From Ampullaceana balthica (Eukaryota > Mollusca > Gastropoda > Lymnaeidae), in assembly GCA_944989445.1 (NCBI GenBank), contig CALYLW010000281.1:198824-262823 (forward strand): a stretch of DNA of 64,000 bases. The letters run 5' to 3'. The position numbers were made by a program, and so were the translations under genes. Shown one piece after another: positions 1 to 13,262 of the stretch (positions are counted from its first letter, which is position 1; the number at the start of each line of letters is the position of its first letter). The notes beneath the pieces were generated by a model. The model did not search any database, was not told the DNA's origin, and saw only the letters and a program-made list of their open reading frames with translations.

Positions 1-2032
1 CCACCAAACATGACACTTACCATCCCACCAAACATAGACACTTACCATCCCACCAAACATAGACACTTACCATCCCACCAAACATGACACTTACCATCCC
101 ACCAAACATGGACACTTACCATCCCACCAAACATAGACACTTACCATCCCACCAAACATAGACACTTACCATCCCACCAAACATGGACACTTACCATCCC
201 ACCAAACATGGACACTTACCATCCCACCAAACATGGACACTTACCATCCCACCAAACATGGACACTTACCATCCCACCAAACATGACACTTACCATCCCA
301 CCAAACATGGACACTTACCATCCCACCAAACATGGACACTTACCATCCCACCAAACATGGACACTTACCATCCCACCAAACATGGACACTTACCATCCCA
401 CCAAACATAGACACTTACCATCCCACCAAACATGGACACTTACCATCCCACCAAACATGGACACTTACCATCCCACCAAACATGGACACTTACCATCCCA
501 CCAAACATGACACTTACCATCCCACCAAACATAGACACTTACCATCCCACCAAACATGGACACTTACCATCCCACCAAACATGGACACTTACCATCCCAC
601 CAAACATGACACTTACCATCCCACCAAACATGGACACTTACCATCCCACCAATCATGACACTTACCATCCCACCAAACATGGACACTTACCATCCCACCA
701 AACATAGACACTTACCATCCCACCAAACATAGACACTTACCATCCCACCAAACATAGACACTTACCATCCACCAAACATAGACACTTACCATCCCACCAA
801 ACATGACACTTACCATCCCACCAAACATGACACTTACCATCCCACCAAACATGACACTTACCATCCCACCAAACATGACACTTACCATCCCACCAAACAT
901 GACACTTACCATCCCACCAAACATAGACACTTACCATCCCACCAAACATGACACTTACCATCCCACCAAACATGGACACTTACCATCCCACCAAACATAG
1001 ACACTTACCATCCCACCAAACATAGACACTTACCATCCCACCAAACATGGACACTTACCATCCCACCAAACATGACACTTACCATCCCACCAAACATAGA
1101 CACTTACCATCCCACCAAACATTGACACTTACCATCCACCAAACATAGACACTTACCATCCCACCAAACATCGACACTTACCATCCCACCAAACATGGAC
1201 ACTTACCATCCCACCAAACATTGACACTTACCATCCCACCAAACATTGACACTTACCATCCCACCAAACATTGACACTTACCATCCCACCAAACATGGAC
1301 ACTTACCATCCCACCAAACATAGACACTTACCATCCCACCAAACATAGACACTTACCATCCCACCAAACATGGACACTTACCATCCCACCAAACATAAAC
1401 ACTTACCGTCCCACCAAACATGGACACTTACCATCCCACCAAACATGGACACTTACCATCCCACCAAACATGGACACTTACCCATCCCACCAAACATGGA
1501 CACTTACCATCCCACCAAACATGGACACTTACCCTCCCACCAAACATGGACACTTACCATCCCACCAAACATGGACACTTACCATCCCACCAAAAATGGA
1601 CACTTACCATCCCACCAAACATGGACACTTACCCTCCCACCAAACATGGACACTTACCATCCCACCAAACATAGACACTTACCCTCCCACCAAACATGGA
1701 CACTTACCATCCCACCAAACATGGACACTTACCCTCCCACCAAACATGGACACTTACCATCCCACCAAACATGGACACTTACCATCCCACCAAACATGGA
1801 CACTTACCCTCCCACCAAACATGGACACTTACCATCCCACCAAACATGGACACTTACCATCCCACCAAACATGGACACTTACCCTCCCACCAAACATGGA
1901 CACTTACCATCCCACCAAACATGGACACTTACCCTCCCACCAAACATGGACACTTACCATCCCACCAAACATAGACACTTACCCTCCCACCAAACATGGA
2001 CACTTACCATCCCACCAAACATTGACACTTAC
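1..2032 (-). repeat. Splice-donor minisatellite, G1 intron 4
   Basis: About 80 tandem units of mostly 25 bp (some 24 bp) run off the left edge. Read on the minus (gene) strand, each unit starts GTAAGTGTC and ends TTTGGTGGGATG. This is the last 21 nt of G1/G2 exon 4 plus the first 4 nt of intron 4, so each unit recreates a 5' splice site of the form ATG|GTAAGT. Variants include an AGG|GTAAGT form, concentrated at about 1520-1990. Open frames through the array are by-products of the repeat and are not genes. Confidence 0.95.
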
Positions 2033-5000
2033 CATCCCACCAAACATCGATATCTCATATTGCCAGTTAGCTGTGTTGATAAAATTGAAATCATCTCTAA
2101 ATATGACAGCTCCTCTCTTCCTTCTACTGGGCAATGTGGCAAGTCCAACTTCGTCGCCTGGCAGATGGATTTAACAGGGGATTTAAGGCAGGGGATAAAT
2201 ATAGGTTTTAAAGTGGAATTTTACAGAGGATTGAAAAGTGCATTGATCATGAGATTTTTACAGAATTAAAAGTGAGAAGAAACAGGTATTTAAGGAAGGA
2301 ATCTACGAGGCATTGTTATCTTTTCTAGGGTTAGATCAGTCTACTGTAGTTTTAACACAAATATGTCCCTAGGTTTATGTGTAAGTGTTTCTTTAGAAGA
2401 TATCAGTATAACCAATTAAGTTTAATTTTCAACAAAAATAAAAAAAATAAATATATATATATTTACAAAAAACAACAACAACAAAACAACAACAACAATT
2501 CCCCCCAGAATAACTGTACATACACTTCTAATGGAATTTTATAGAACCAAATATTTGAATCCAATCAGAGGCAATTCAAAAATAATTGTTAAAAAAAATT
2601 GTGGAGAAAATAAGGGACCGTCCATAAATGACGTCACGAGATTTTTCTCCGATTCTTGCCCCCACCTCCGGCACTCGTCACAAAAACTTAGACCCCCCCC
2701 CCTTTTCAATATGGCGTCACAAATCTTTGACACCCCCTCTAAAAGCCGTATTTTGTAATTGAAAATAAGCATGTCACAAATTACTTTTTTTGTCATTTAA
2801 ATATGTATTTAGTGTAAGGCTGCACTCTAATATCGTAACACGTGTGAAGCCATTTAAAAAGTCATTAAATAAATTGAAGGCAATCAAATATTTGAATGGA
2901 ACTTTTATTTAAAGTAGCGCGCTTTTTTATATGACGTCACATTTCTAAAATACCTCATCCACCTCGTCACACATCGTCACAAATGCGTGACCCACTTCCC
3001 TCCCCTTCGCGCGTGACGGCCCCTAAACATTTTGTTATTGATGGATATTCTATGTTGCTAAAATGTATTCGTACGTAAGAAAACAAAACCCACTGAGGAA
3101 ATATTGACAAACCAGAAGATCAAGAAAGTTTTCCGTTAATGCTAGGGCATACACAAATAAGATAGCCAAACTTCAAGTGCAAGCCAATGTGTTAGATGAC
3201 AAATGTGAGATGGTAAACTCATGATATTATTCTCTTATCCTGTGTTACGGTCGAGGTATTGCAGAAATAGACAGTAATATGTCTGGAGCCTGCTGTATAT
3301 TCTATAATGTGAGTTGTTCGGACATGTCTTTAACACATTCGATAAACCACCACAGTTGTCTTTCCCTCAAATTAGTCAAATGGCGGCCTAACAACACATT
3401 TCCGGTGACAGGCAATCCAAACCAAGGTAACTATTCGATTATATAGACTTTGAATTCTAAGAGACCAATATGTTGCTTTAGTTTACTGTTACGAGCACAG
3501 AGCCTTCTACATATTTTGGCAAGTACAAAAATTCTTTGTGCTTCGCACTTTTCTTGTTACTCTTTTCGTAAACAAATGACGCATGCGTCATTGATGGTAA
3601 CTGCTGAGTTTCAGGCCATTCCTAGAATTTGGGGGATTAAACATCGCGTTATAATAGGCGTATAGGTTTGTGCTTTCGATAGGATTATTCTGAGAGGATT
3701 CAGGTTATTTTATAACAAGTTATTCAGATTAAACATAGAAAGACACACCTGGGTTTGACATAATGATGTTGACATCTCTGTCGGCGGAGATAACACTGTG
3801 ACGCAAGGCATACATTTATAAAAGTTAAAAATAAAATAAAACATGTATCTCAAAATATATCGATTCAACGATCAAATGTGTATGTATGTAAAATGATGGG
3901 TAATTTTGCAGTTTCTACACGCATATTATTTCACAGCGAAATATAATTTTCTAGTGATAATAATAATAATAATTGATAATATATATGTATCCCAGTGAGG
4001 AACCGGGCTCACAGCGCTTTACATGGAGATCATAACATACATATAATAATTAAATAACCATTCATACCATAAAAACAATATAAAGGACAGTACATTACAC
4101 ATAAGCTACGCTAATCATTAAAACAAATGTTGTTTCATTAATTTTGTAAATACATTTTGAAAAGATGCGTCTTAAGTGCAGTCTTGAAGGACTTGGCAGT
4201 TGGAATACTACGGATGTGTAATGGTAGAGAATTCCATTGTTTGGCTGCACAAAAAGAGAATGACCTTTCAACAAAAGTTTTAGTTCGTGTCTTAAGAACA
4301 CAGATAATACATGTGTCTGCAGAAGAGCGTAGCTGACGACTGGGTGAGTAGACCGACAGAAGTTCAGTAAGATAGGAAGGAGATGAGTCAGAAAAGAAGT
4401 TGTGACAGAGAACAGCCAGTTTGTAATCAATACGGGCTTGTATAGATAGCCAATAAAGTGAGTAAAGTAGCGGAGTAACATGGTCATGTTTTTTTGCCTT
4501 AAGAACTAGTCTGGCAGCTGAATTTTGAACTTTCTGTAGTTTTTCAATGCATTGTTTTTGCGCACCTGACAGAAGAGAATTGCAATAATCAATGCGAGCT
4601 AGAACAAGAGCACAGACTAGAGTTAATTATTAATTTCCAAGGCTTCTTTTCGGCCCTTGAAGCTACATAATCGGAGTAGGATACGTCCATTTGTTTATCT
4701 AGCGCCTTACCTGCCAGATGTTTTTTACCCATGCTAAAATAAATTTACTGGCTGAAACGTTGTTTTTAAAGTGTTATTCATCTATTTTAATTTTCTTCGA
4801 AGATAAATAAATATTTTAAAGACAATTTCATGTTTTATTTCGTTACTCGATGTTTGATTATTATGTTTTTTGTTTGTAAGTGAGATAATTTTATTTGGCA
4901 TCTTAGTGTTACAACCGGGCAAGTAGGGTGATGAATAAATAAAATGATTGCATTAAGTTGGAATTATTTATTGTTGAGAGCCGAAACAATGCCTTAGAAA

Positions 5001-7992
5001 TTAATAAGACTTACAAAATAGCGCTGTAATAGCTGAAATACAACATATAATAATGCATTTAATAAATTAAAAACGTAAGTTCGCACGAGAAAATTAAATT
5101 CCGCCTTGAAATTATATACGTGTAAAATCTGCAGGATTACCAAATGATGTAAAACAAACCAGCTTTTGTTCTCACCCACCGTGTTTGAGTGTTGCCCCAT
5201 CAGTGGTGCCCAGGATGTGCCCCTCACTGTTGTAGAGTACGGCATAGACATCAACACTGTCACCGTCCTTCACCTCAACACTCCGGGTCTGGTACTGCCA
5301 GCCATCAGCTGTGTGATGAAACACGAGAAAAGCTCGAGCTGATCAAAGAATATACGGTTATTTGAAATATCTATTTGATAGTGTGTTATCTTGAACTACA
5401 CTGAGCTTTCTGAATATCACGCGCTTCTTTAGAATAAAAGAGGCGTTAGACTCTCGATAGTGGCAGCACCAAGTGTTTGGCTTAATAAGAGCTAAAAATG
5501 CAAAGTGTAATAAAAAAAGAATTTTAAAAATAACTCAACTTTTCGTATAAGGATATTTGCTTTAAAAATGGTATTAAATGTATCGTAAAATAATTATAAA
5601 AGTAGAGGTATCTTATTGGTTTGACTTACTGGTGTTTGTTCCTACGCCCTGATAAATATTCCCTCTAACGTTGAAATGAAACACAACAGCTGTTACGTCA
5701 TAGACATTGCCTTTGAGAAATAGAGGTTAATTATTAATTATTATTATCCACATAAAAAATAGTTCTTTTTTATACTTTCTCTGTACAATTTAGAGATATA
5801 AGAAAGCAATAATTTTGTTTACTTTAATAGTTAAATTTTTTAAATAATAATTATGATTTGATTTTTAAATCCCTTATTATAGTAACTTTGAAATCTTGTC
5901 GTCATCTCTCTCTCTGTCTGTCGTTCGCGGGCGGGCGGAATAAATAAAAGTAAAAAATGAAACACTTTCCGTGCTGAATTTCCAGCTGAAATTTTGCACA
6001 TAGACTCGTGTCACCTAACAATGCGTCGTATAAAAATTTCAGATCGATCGAATGTACCGTAATTAAATTAATACATTTTTAGTTTATCTCTTTATAACTA
6101 AATGTAGCGGCCTGCTTTGTTTAATTCACGTGTCACGCTGAGTTAAGTCCAGCCATCCGTGACCACACCGTTTTTACAGAAAGGGGAAATCAGTCGGTTT
6201 CAGTCTGTAAATGTTTGTCGCGTTTGAACTTAATCAAAACTTTTAGTTATGTCTCATATATAAGGAATTTATAGTCAAAAACTTTGTTTTTACGGGGTTG
6301 TTTAATTTAATAGTGCAGTACACCGGCAAGAAGCTGGGCTCACAGCACTTCACATAAAAATAGTAACAAAGATTGTTTCAAACCCTAATGGCGTCTTGGA
6401 GAGAAACAACTCTTAGCGAGCCACATGACGTCAATCAAAAAAAAATTTATCAAATTTTCATCGTTTAGAAATACTCTCTAATCATAACTCTTCTCCCCTT
6501 GTCGTCACACACATACATACATAAATTATATCTGCTTTATTTGTGATCTAAAAGGTAAGTAAATATATTTTTAAAAACTATTCATATGTATATTCTTTGG
6601 GGCACCCATTTTTATAACTTGCCCTACTGTGTTGCCCGGAGCACTTTAAAAAAAAACAACTCCTTATTGATGTCTGCTAAGACTACACTCTGCAGCTGTT
6701 ACTTTGTTTTACTTAACTTGTTATTTATGGGTTTTTTCACTGAGGAAGGCTTTTTGCCATTTTGTTCGTTGTTTTGTTTCGTCTTTTTCAGGTCTACTCA
6801 TTCAATAACGCCTATTTGGATAGCCACAGAGGGTGACGTACGCAACAGCTCAGCTGCAAAATACTCAAAGGTTGCGGGGTTAACGGGATACACATTAAAT
6901 AAGCGGGAAAAATTACTCCTTAAAAAATTAAAACCTTACGTAAAACAGACAAAAAGGTTTAAATTTTGACAGATCATTGGCATATCCATTGCCGCTTAAG
7001 TTTCCCCATGCCAGGAATGCCGCTAATTCGATGGCATATTTATCTTATCCGTTACAGACGCTTCTTCTATACAGAAGATTATTGCGTCCTAAGTTCAAAG
7101 GATATTGTTCAATCTCCAGCTATTCCCATAAACAACTCAGATATAGAGGTGTCGGATACAGTAGAGAACACATCTGGTTCCTCCGTGTACATTATTACCG
7201 CCCCTTTCTCACATTTCCCCCACCCTCCTCCTGTTCAGTTACCTTTCTTTGTCCGGATAGCCTCCCTTATCATGAGTTTGACATCACGACATTGTTACTA
7301 CATTTATAGCTGACTCACAGTATGTTTTCAAGAAAACTATGGATTAAAACAGAGTAGCTACAGCGTTAACGAGATGGCTAACGATCGCCGTAAACTAAAG
7401 CAACCCTGATGGTTGTCTATTCTGTACGCCTCAATCCAGACGTCATATCAACCCAAACGTCGAGATTATTTCTGATTAAAATTGCGTCATCAAAATACGC
7501 AATCTCTTGGTAACATAATATGGCCGGTGGATGACTTTAAGTAGCACTACTATAAATAGCCTAGCTAGATGATATTACCGATAGATATTTTCATTGATTC
7601 TTACACATATACCACATTTCATCTATTCTGTCACATATCTGAGGTTTATAACGGAGCATTTAAATATTTTAATGTAGCCAGTTGGAAAAAAAAAGATTTT
7701 TGTTTAGAATACCTAACCACCCCCCCTCCCCCGCGCACATTTTCTTTTCAAGCTTAATTGATTTGCCGTTAATTCTAAAATACTATCCCATTAGTCATCA
7801 GTGCCTTAGAAATTACTTTAACGGTTCCTTTCAGCTACTGGCATTCAGTCTTTGTATACTGCGTGTAAACTACACCTTGAGTAGCATACCTTGTAAGTTG
7901 AAGTACAGGACAGGTGGTGTGTACCTCAGGGAGACATAAGCGGCCAGAGTCGCTTGGACCACAACACTGACCAGCAGTGTCAACTTGATCAT
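2033..7992 (-). CDS. G1: beta-1,3-glucan-binding protein / GH16 laminarinase-like, 5' part
   Basis: This is the 5' part of a secreted glucan-recognition protein. Coding exons (minus) are 7890-7992, 5630-5710, 5180-5308 and 2033-2157, which join in frame to 146 residues without a stop. Exons 5-12 lie beyond the left edge. Residues 1-17 form a signal peptide (MIKLTLLVSVVVQATLA). Exons 1-3 are CBM39-like (GWQYQTR, VDVYAVLYN). Exon 4 opens the GH16 domain with GAVIFRDDFN. Exon lengths (103, 81, 129, 125) equal those of G2. The ATG follows a likely acceptor (CTAG) by 4 nt, implying an upstream 5'UTR exon. The exon 3 donor is the weak G|GTGGGT. Intron 4 begins inside the splice-donor minisatellite. 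Intron 3 (2158-5179) holds a MITE-like repeat and a LINE remnant. Intron 1 (5711-7889) holds a dispersed repeat and otherwise unrecognised AT-rich DNA. Family assignment is firm; enzyme versus binding protein cannot be judged because the catalytic exon is outside. Confidence 0.9.
2613..3024. mobile_element. MITE-like element, GGCCGTCC-ended family, copy 1
   Basis: The left end reads AGGGACCGTCCATAAATGACG and the right end reads GCGTGACGGCCCCT, forming imperfect terminal inverted repeats. The interior has GTCAC-rich, C-rich tracts and no coding capacity. Three related copies lie at 21378, 27051 and 53957; the copy at 53957 shares the interior 'TATTTAGTGTAAGGCTGCACTC'-like segment with this one. 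The superfamily was not determined. Confidence 0.7.
4138..4620 (-). pseudogene. 5'-truncated CR1/L2-like LINE, C-terminal ORF2 remnant
   Basis: The minus strand is open from about 4620 to a TAA at 4138. It reads ARIDYCNSLLSGAQ, then LQKVQNSAARLVL, then a YWLSIQARIDYKLAVLCHNF stretch, then PSRQLRSSADTC, and ends in AAKQWNSLPLHIRS and FKTALKTHLFKMYLQN. This ordered set of motifs is typical of the C-terminus of CR1/L2-type non-LTR reverse transcriptases. The RT core and everything upstream are missing, as expected for 5' truncation. It lies in G1 intron 3 in the same orientation as the gene. Confidence 0.75.
5866..6271 (+). mobile_element. Dispersed TAAATCC-ended repeat, copy 1
   Basis: It starts TAAATCCCTTATTATAG and ends ATATAAGGAATTTATAG, followed by the shared tail TCAAAAACTTTG. 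The interior shares CAGCTGAAATTTTGCAC and AGATCGATCGAATGTACCG with copies at 25087, 27747, 28254 and 57692. It has no coding capacity and lies in G1 intron 1. Confidence 0.65.
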
Positions 7993-7996
7993 AGCG

Positions 7997-10290
7997 CTAG
8001 AGACAGCAAACCATAGATGTGGTGTATAAAAAAATATGTGCAAAGAGGGGGTTAGGGGATTCTATCTGGATTAGATTAACTTTACCGATAAGATGTTAAC
8101 TTTTATCCTACTAAATGTGGACCACTGAATACAATCTCATTATTTAATTAATGTTTACACAATAAAGGCACACTGTCTATTAATACAAGATAATTAAATA
8201 TTCGTTAAATGTTTTCAAGAGTAAGAAATTGTTTTCCCCACCTTAATTAAGTTTGGTGATCTACTTAAACCGATATAAGAATGTTCTTGTTTTTATTTTC
8301 CTTTAAAGCTGAATGATAGATTGAAATACAATAGACCTACTAAACGCTCAATAGATCTACAGTAATAGATATTCAATATATCTTTACCTGGATAGTGAAT
8401 AGAAACCCTATTTATAGGGTTTAGTCCTCCCATGTTACCCGAAGAGAAAAAAACAACAACATAATACCAGTTCTATCACTGACATTTGATTACATTGAAT
8501 GCCTTACCTCAGTGTTGACAAGGCCCGTAACTCTGCAAGCTATGTTTAAATTTCCACCAAACGAGACCAAGGGTAGAGAGTATTGGTAAACTATATCGCT
8601 ACTTACCATTAACAGTTTAAAATTAAAACAGTGGTCCCCGGACATTGGTTCACTGAGACACGTTTGACATTAAACAAAAGTTTCCCTTTTGGTGATATTA
8701 AGTTGCATCGTCTTAACTCCTATTTGATTACTATTTTAAAAGAATAGATTATAAATTAAATATGTATTATGCCACACCTTATACCTCATGGAGCTTCAAC
8801 TCCACGAATATTCTCAAGAATGTGAGCATCACTTTTTGACCTTTCAACTTGCTATTTATGTTCTCAACGCGATGAAAATTTCGCGTCATGTTAATTGAAA
8901 TAGATTTTTTTAAAAACATTTCGGCCCGGCTGTGGCAAGGAGCTGTGCTCTAATTCAACGTTTACATTAAGGGTGCCATTTAATCATAGTAATCAGAAAA
9001 CGGATTGGACCCAGTTATTTATGGTTTAGTTTTTAGATTTGATTTTTGTCATACGATTTACGCAACAACAAAGGTTACTCAAGATGACTAGAGTTTACAT
9101 GAGAAAGACCCACAACCTTAAAATTCCGCACAAATACCGAGTCCGCAACACCGGTGTCACAAAATAAAGTCTCCACCAAAATAAAGTCCCTACCTTAAAT
9201 TATGTGTTTAAAATGAAATTTCCCAGTTGGAAATTTAATTTCTCCCTGAACTGAACTGAACTATTCCTTACCCCGTCGTTGGGGCACCATCGTGAACTGC
9301 TCACTATCTCACGCCATTTTTCCCGGTCCTGTGCTGCCCTTTGAGAGTCTCTGAATGACAGGCTGGTCCACTCTTTGATATCGTCCTCCCATCTCTTCTT
9401 TTGTCTGCCTCTTTTCCTTCCTCCCTGGACTGTGCCTTGCAATATGGTCTTTGCGAGACCTCCAGCTCTTGTCACGTGTCCGTACCATCGTAGTTTCCTC
9501 TTCTTAATGGAGGTGAGAAGGTCCATGTAGGGGCCAAGTACTTATTGTGTTGCGGACCACTTCGTTTGTCATGTGCGCTGTGTTGGAGATGTTCAATATC
9601 TTTCTGAAACATCTTATTTCTAGCGCATTGATTCTTCGTTGGAGGTCTGCAGTGAGCGTCCAAGCCTCACAACCATACAAGAAGACCGACATCGCCAGAG
9701 AGTGCATTAGTCGGATCTTTGATCTCATTTGACTTATTGTAAAACAGTCTTTGTGCTTCTCATGGTACTTTAGTAGCAAAGTTAGGGAAACTCAATATTT
9801 TATTCTTTTCTCTTTCTCTGATGGAACTTATACACCATTAGAAAATGTTTTGAATTTTATTTTTGATATTCTCTTTATTTCATCCTAATTTTATCAATAA
9901 CCATCTCAAGTTTAAAAATATTTTAGAAATTCTGGAAACAAAATAGCCACTGAAAAAGCCATTCTAAGAGTTTCTACCTCTTTGACACTTGTATCTTATA
10001 TAGAAAAGTTAGAGGATAGCTTTATGTTTTATATAACACAAAAATGTTACAATGGCTAAATAACATTGAATTGGCGTGTTTTGGTTCTAGGTGAAAGATA
10101 TCTAAAATATATTTTATCGATGGCAGTGATGGTAATAAAGTAACAACTGTTTATTCCACTGTACATTTAGTAACACCGGTTTGTGGATTTATGAAAATAC
10201 TTTTATATATTTCTTATGTTGTAGATCCCTTACCTGCCAGTTATATAACAGCACAAGAATGTGTATAATTAAATTTATAAAATTATTATC
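7997..10290. other. Intergenic region upstream of G1
   Basis: This AT-rich spacer contains the LINE remnant at 9242-9790 and a short palindrome near 8402-8421 (AAACCCTATTTATAGGGTTT). The G1 promoter and a 5'UTR exon should lie here, but I could not place a convincing TATA box or first exon. Confidence 0.5.
9242..9790 (-). pseudogene. LINE 3' remnant, RTE-like endonuclease-RT C-terminus
   Basis: Minus-strand reading gives MRSKIRLMHSLAMSVFLYGC, then EAWTLTADLQRRINALEIRC, then FRKILNISNTAHMTNEVVRN. After a frame change near 9504-9530 it continues with KKRKLRWYGHVTRAGGLAKT, GRKRGRQKKRWEDDIKEW and DREKWREIV. The YGCE.WTLTA and RLRWYGHV..GRPKKRW signatures are characteristic of the C-terminal tail of RTE-like retrotransposons. 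The frameshift and missing upstream part make it a dead copy. The 3' side carries a short TGAACTGAACTGAAC-type tail. Confidence 0.8.
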
Positions 10291-12895
10291 GGGCTAGAGG
10301 TTATTGGTGTAAATGTGATCTGTGTTGTAACATATGCGGTTATTGGTAATAATGTGATTTGTGTTGTAGCATGTGAGGTTATTAGTCTAAATGAGATTTG
10401 TGTTGTAACATATGCGGTTATTGGTAATAATGTGATTTGTGTTGTAACATATGAGGCTATTGGTCTAAATGTGATTTGTGTTGTAACATATGAGGTTATT
10501 GGTCTAAATGTGATTTGTGTTGTAACATGTGAGGTTATTGGTCTAAATGTGATTGTGTTGTAACATGTGAGGTTATTAGTCTAAATGTGATTTGTGTTGT
10601 AACATGTGAGGTTATTGGTCTAAATGTGATCTGTGTTGTAACATATGCGGTTATTGGTAATAATGTGATTTGTGTTGTAGCATGTCAGGTTATTAGTCTA
10701 AATGAGATTTGTGTTGTAACATGTGAGGTTATTAGTCTAAATGAGATTTGTGTTGTAACATATGAGGCTATTGGTCTAAATGTGATTTGTGTTGTAACAT
10801 ATGAGGTTATTGGTCTAAATGTGATTTGTGTTGTAACATGTGAGGTTATTGGTCTAAATGTGATTGTGTTGTAACATGTGAGGTTATTAGTCTAAATGTG
10901 ATTTGTGTTGTAACATGTGAGGTTATTGGTCTAAATGTGATTTGTGTTGTAACATATGCGGTTATTGGTAATAATGTGATTTGTGTTGTAGCATGTCAGG
11001 TTATTAGTCTAAATGAGATTTGTGTTGTAACATGTGAGGTTATTAGTCTAAATGAGATTTGTGTTGTAACATATCAGGCTATTGGTCTAAAATGTGATTT
11101 GTGTTGTAACATTTGAGGTTATTGGTCTAAATGTGATTTGTGTTGTAACATATGAGGTTATTGGTCTAAATGTGATTTGTGTTGTAACATGTGAGGTTAT
11201 TGGTCTAAATGTGATTTGTGTTGTAACATGTGAGGTTATTGGTCTAAATGTGATTTGTGTTGTAACATGTGAGGTTATTAGTCTAAATGTGATTTGTGTT
11301 GTAACATGTGAGGTTATTAGTCTAAATGAGATTTGTTTTGTAACAAGTGAGGTTATTAGTCTAAATGTGATTTGTGTTGTAACATGTGAGGTTATTAGTC
11401 TAAATGTGATTTGTGTTGTAACATATGAGGCTATTGGTCTAAATGTGATTTGTGTTGTAACATATGCGGTTATTGGTAATAATGTGATTTGTGTTGTAGC
11501 ATGTGAGGTTATTAGTCTAAATGAGATTTGTGTTGTAACATGTGAGGTTGTTAGTCTAAATGAGATTTGTGTTGTAAGATATGAGGTTATTGGTCTAAAT
11601 GTGATTTGTGTTGTAACATATGCGGTTATTGGTCTAAATGTGATTTGTGTTGTAACATGTGAGGTTATTAGTCTAAATGTGATTTGTGTTGTAACATGTG
11701 AGGTTATTGGTCTAAATGTGATTTGTGTTGTAACATATGCGGTTATTGGTAATAATGTGATTTGTGTTGTAACATGTGAGGTTATTAGTCTAAATGAGAT
11801 TTGTGTTGTAACATGTGAGGTTATTGGTCTAAATGTGATTTGTGTTGTAACATATGCGGTTATTGGTAATAATGTGATTTGTGTTGTAACATGTGAGGTT
11901 ATTAGTCTAAATGAGATTTGTGTTGTAAGATATGAGGTTATTGGTCTAAATGTGATTTGTGTTGTAACATATGAGGTTATTGGTCTAAATGTGATTTGTG
12001 TTGTAACATATGCGGTTATTGGTAATAATGTGATTTGTGTTGTAGCATGTGAGGTTATTAGTCTAAATGAGATTTGTGTTGTAACATATGAGGTTATTGG
12101 TCTAAATGTGATTTGTGTTGTAACATATGAGGTTATTGGTCTAAATGTGATTTGTGTTGTAACATGTGAGGTTATTGGTCCAAATGTGATTTGTGTTGTA
12201 ACATGTGAGGTTATTGGTCTAAATGTGATTTGTGTTGTAACATGTGAGGTTATTAGTCTAAATGTGATTTGTGTTGTAACATGTGAGGTTATTAGTCTAA
12301 ATGTGATTTGTGTTGTAACATATGAGGTTATTGGTCTAAATGTGATTTGTGTTGTAACATGTGAGGTTATTGGTCTAAATGTGATTTGTGTTGTAACATG
12401 TGAGGTTATTGGTCTAAATGTGATTTGTGTTGTAACATGTGAGGTTACTAGTCTAAATGAGATTTGTGTTGTAACATGTGAGGTTATTGGTCTAAATGTG
12501 ATTTGTGTTGTAACATGTGAGGTTATTGGTCTAAATGTGATTTGTGTTGTAACATGTGAGGTTATTGGTCTAAATGTGATTTGTGTTGTAACATGTGAGG
12601 TTGTTGGTCTAAATTAGATTTATGTTGTAACATATGAGGTTATTGGTCTAAATGTGATTTGTGTTGTAACATGTGAGGTTATTGGTCTAAATGTGATTTG
12701 TGTTGTAACATGTGAGGTTATTGGTCTAAATGTGATTTGTGTTGTAACATGTGAGGTTATTGGTCTAAATGTGATTTGTGTTGTAACATATGCGGTTATT
12801 GCTATAAATGTGATTTGTGTTGTAGCATGTGAGGTTATTAGTCTAAATGAGGTTTGTGTTGTAACATATGAGGTTATTGGTCTAAATTTGATTTG
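10291..12895. repeat. 39-bp minisatellite array
   Basis: About 67 units with core GGTTATTGGTCTAAATGTGA followed by TTTGTGTTGTAACATGTGA. Because 39 is a multiple of three, the plus strand has a long open frame (11094-12617) encoding a 13-residue period of VIGLNVICVVTCE type. Occasional 1-bp indels break it (for example near 10553 and 11092). A 311-bp block is itself duplicated (for example 10587 versus 10898), so the array has higher-order structure. It lies between G1 and G2. Confidence 0.95.
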
Positions 12896-13262
12896 TGTTC
12901 AATCACTTAATTCTGCCATTGGAAGGAAGATTTTAGAGGGTGTCACCAAGTACGGTCTGCCAACACCTTACACCCACAAGTTACGCCACTGCAAACAATA
13001 TTGTCAAAAATAAATATGTGTGACTTTTAAAATAACCATAATGCGTTGTTCTTATGTTTTGAGCAATATTTGAATTCGCATTTTGTAACATTTTTTTTTA
13101 ATTTGTGGAAGGGGGGTGGAGTATTTTGGAGTTGGAATATTTTGACTAAGGGAGATTTCTTGAAATCTGAGAGAATATTCCCGGAGAATTAGTTTTAAAA
13201 CGACCAATGAAAGGATAAAAAAAAGACTTCTGTATTTGGGAAGCTTTCTTTAAAAGACCGCT

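Noticed and set aside
4095..4487. 130-codon minus open frame starting with Met
   Set aside because: It is a shadow of the real LINE remnant, which is in another minus frame (4138-4620).
6586..7313. Two or three plus-strand open frames in G1 intron 1
   Set aside because: No recognisable domain, and they overlap one another in different frames; one contains the dispersed TGAGGAAGGC motif, suggesting repeat DNA.
2033..7992. G1 as a pseudogene
   Set aside because: The four visible exons are intact, in frame and of conserved length; the array beside exon 4 does not break the coding sequence.
11094..12617. 507-codon open frame on the plus strand
   Set aside because: It is wholly the 39-bp minisatellite read in frame; there is no start context, domain or non-repeat sequence.
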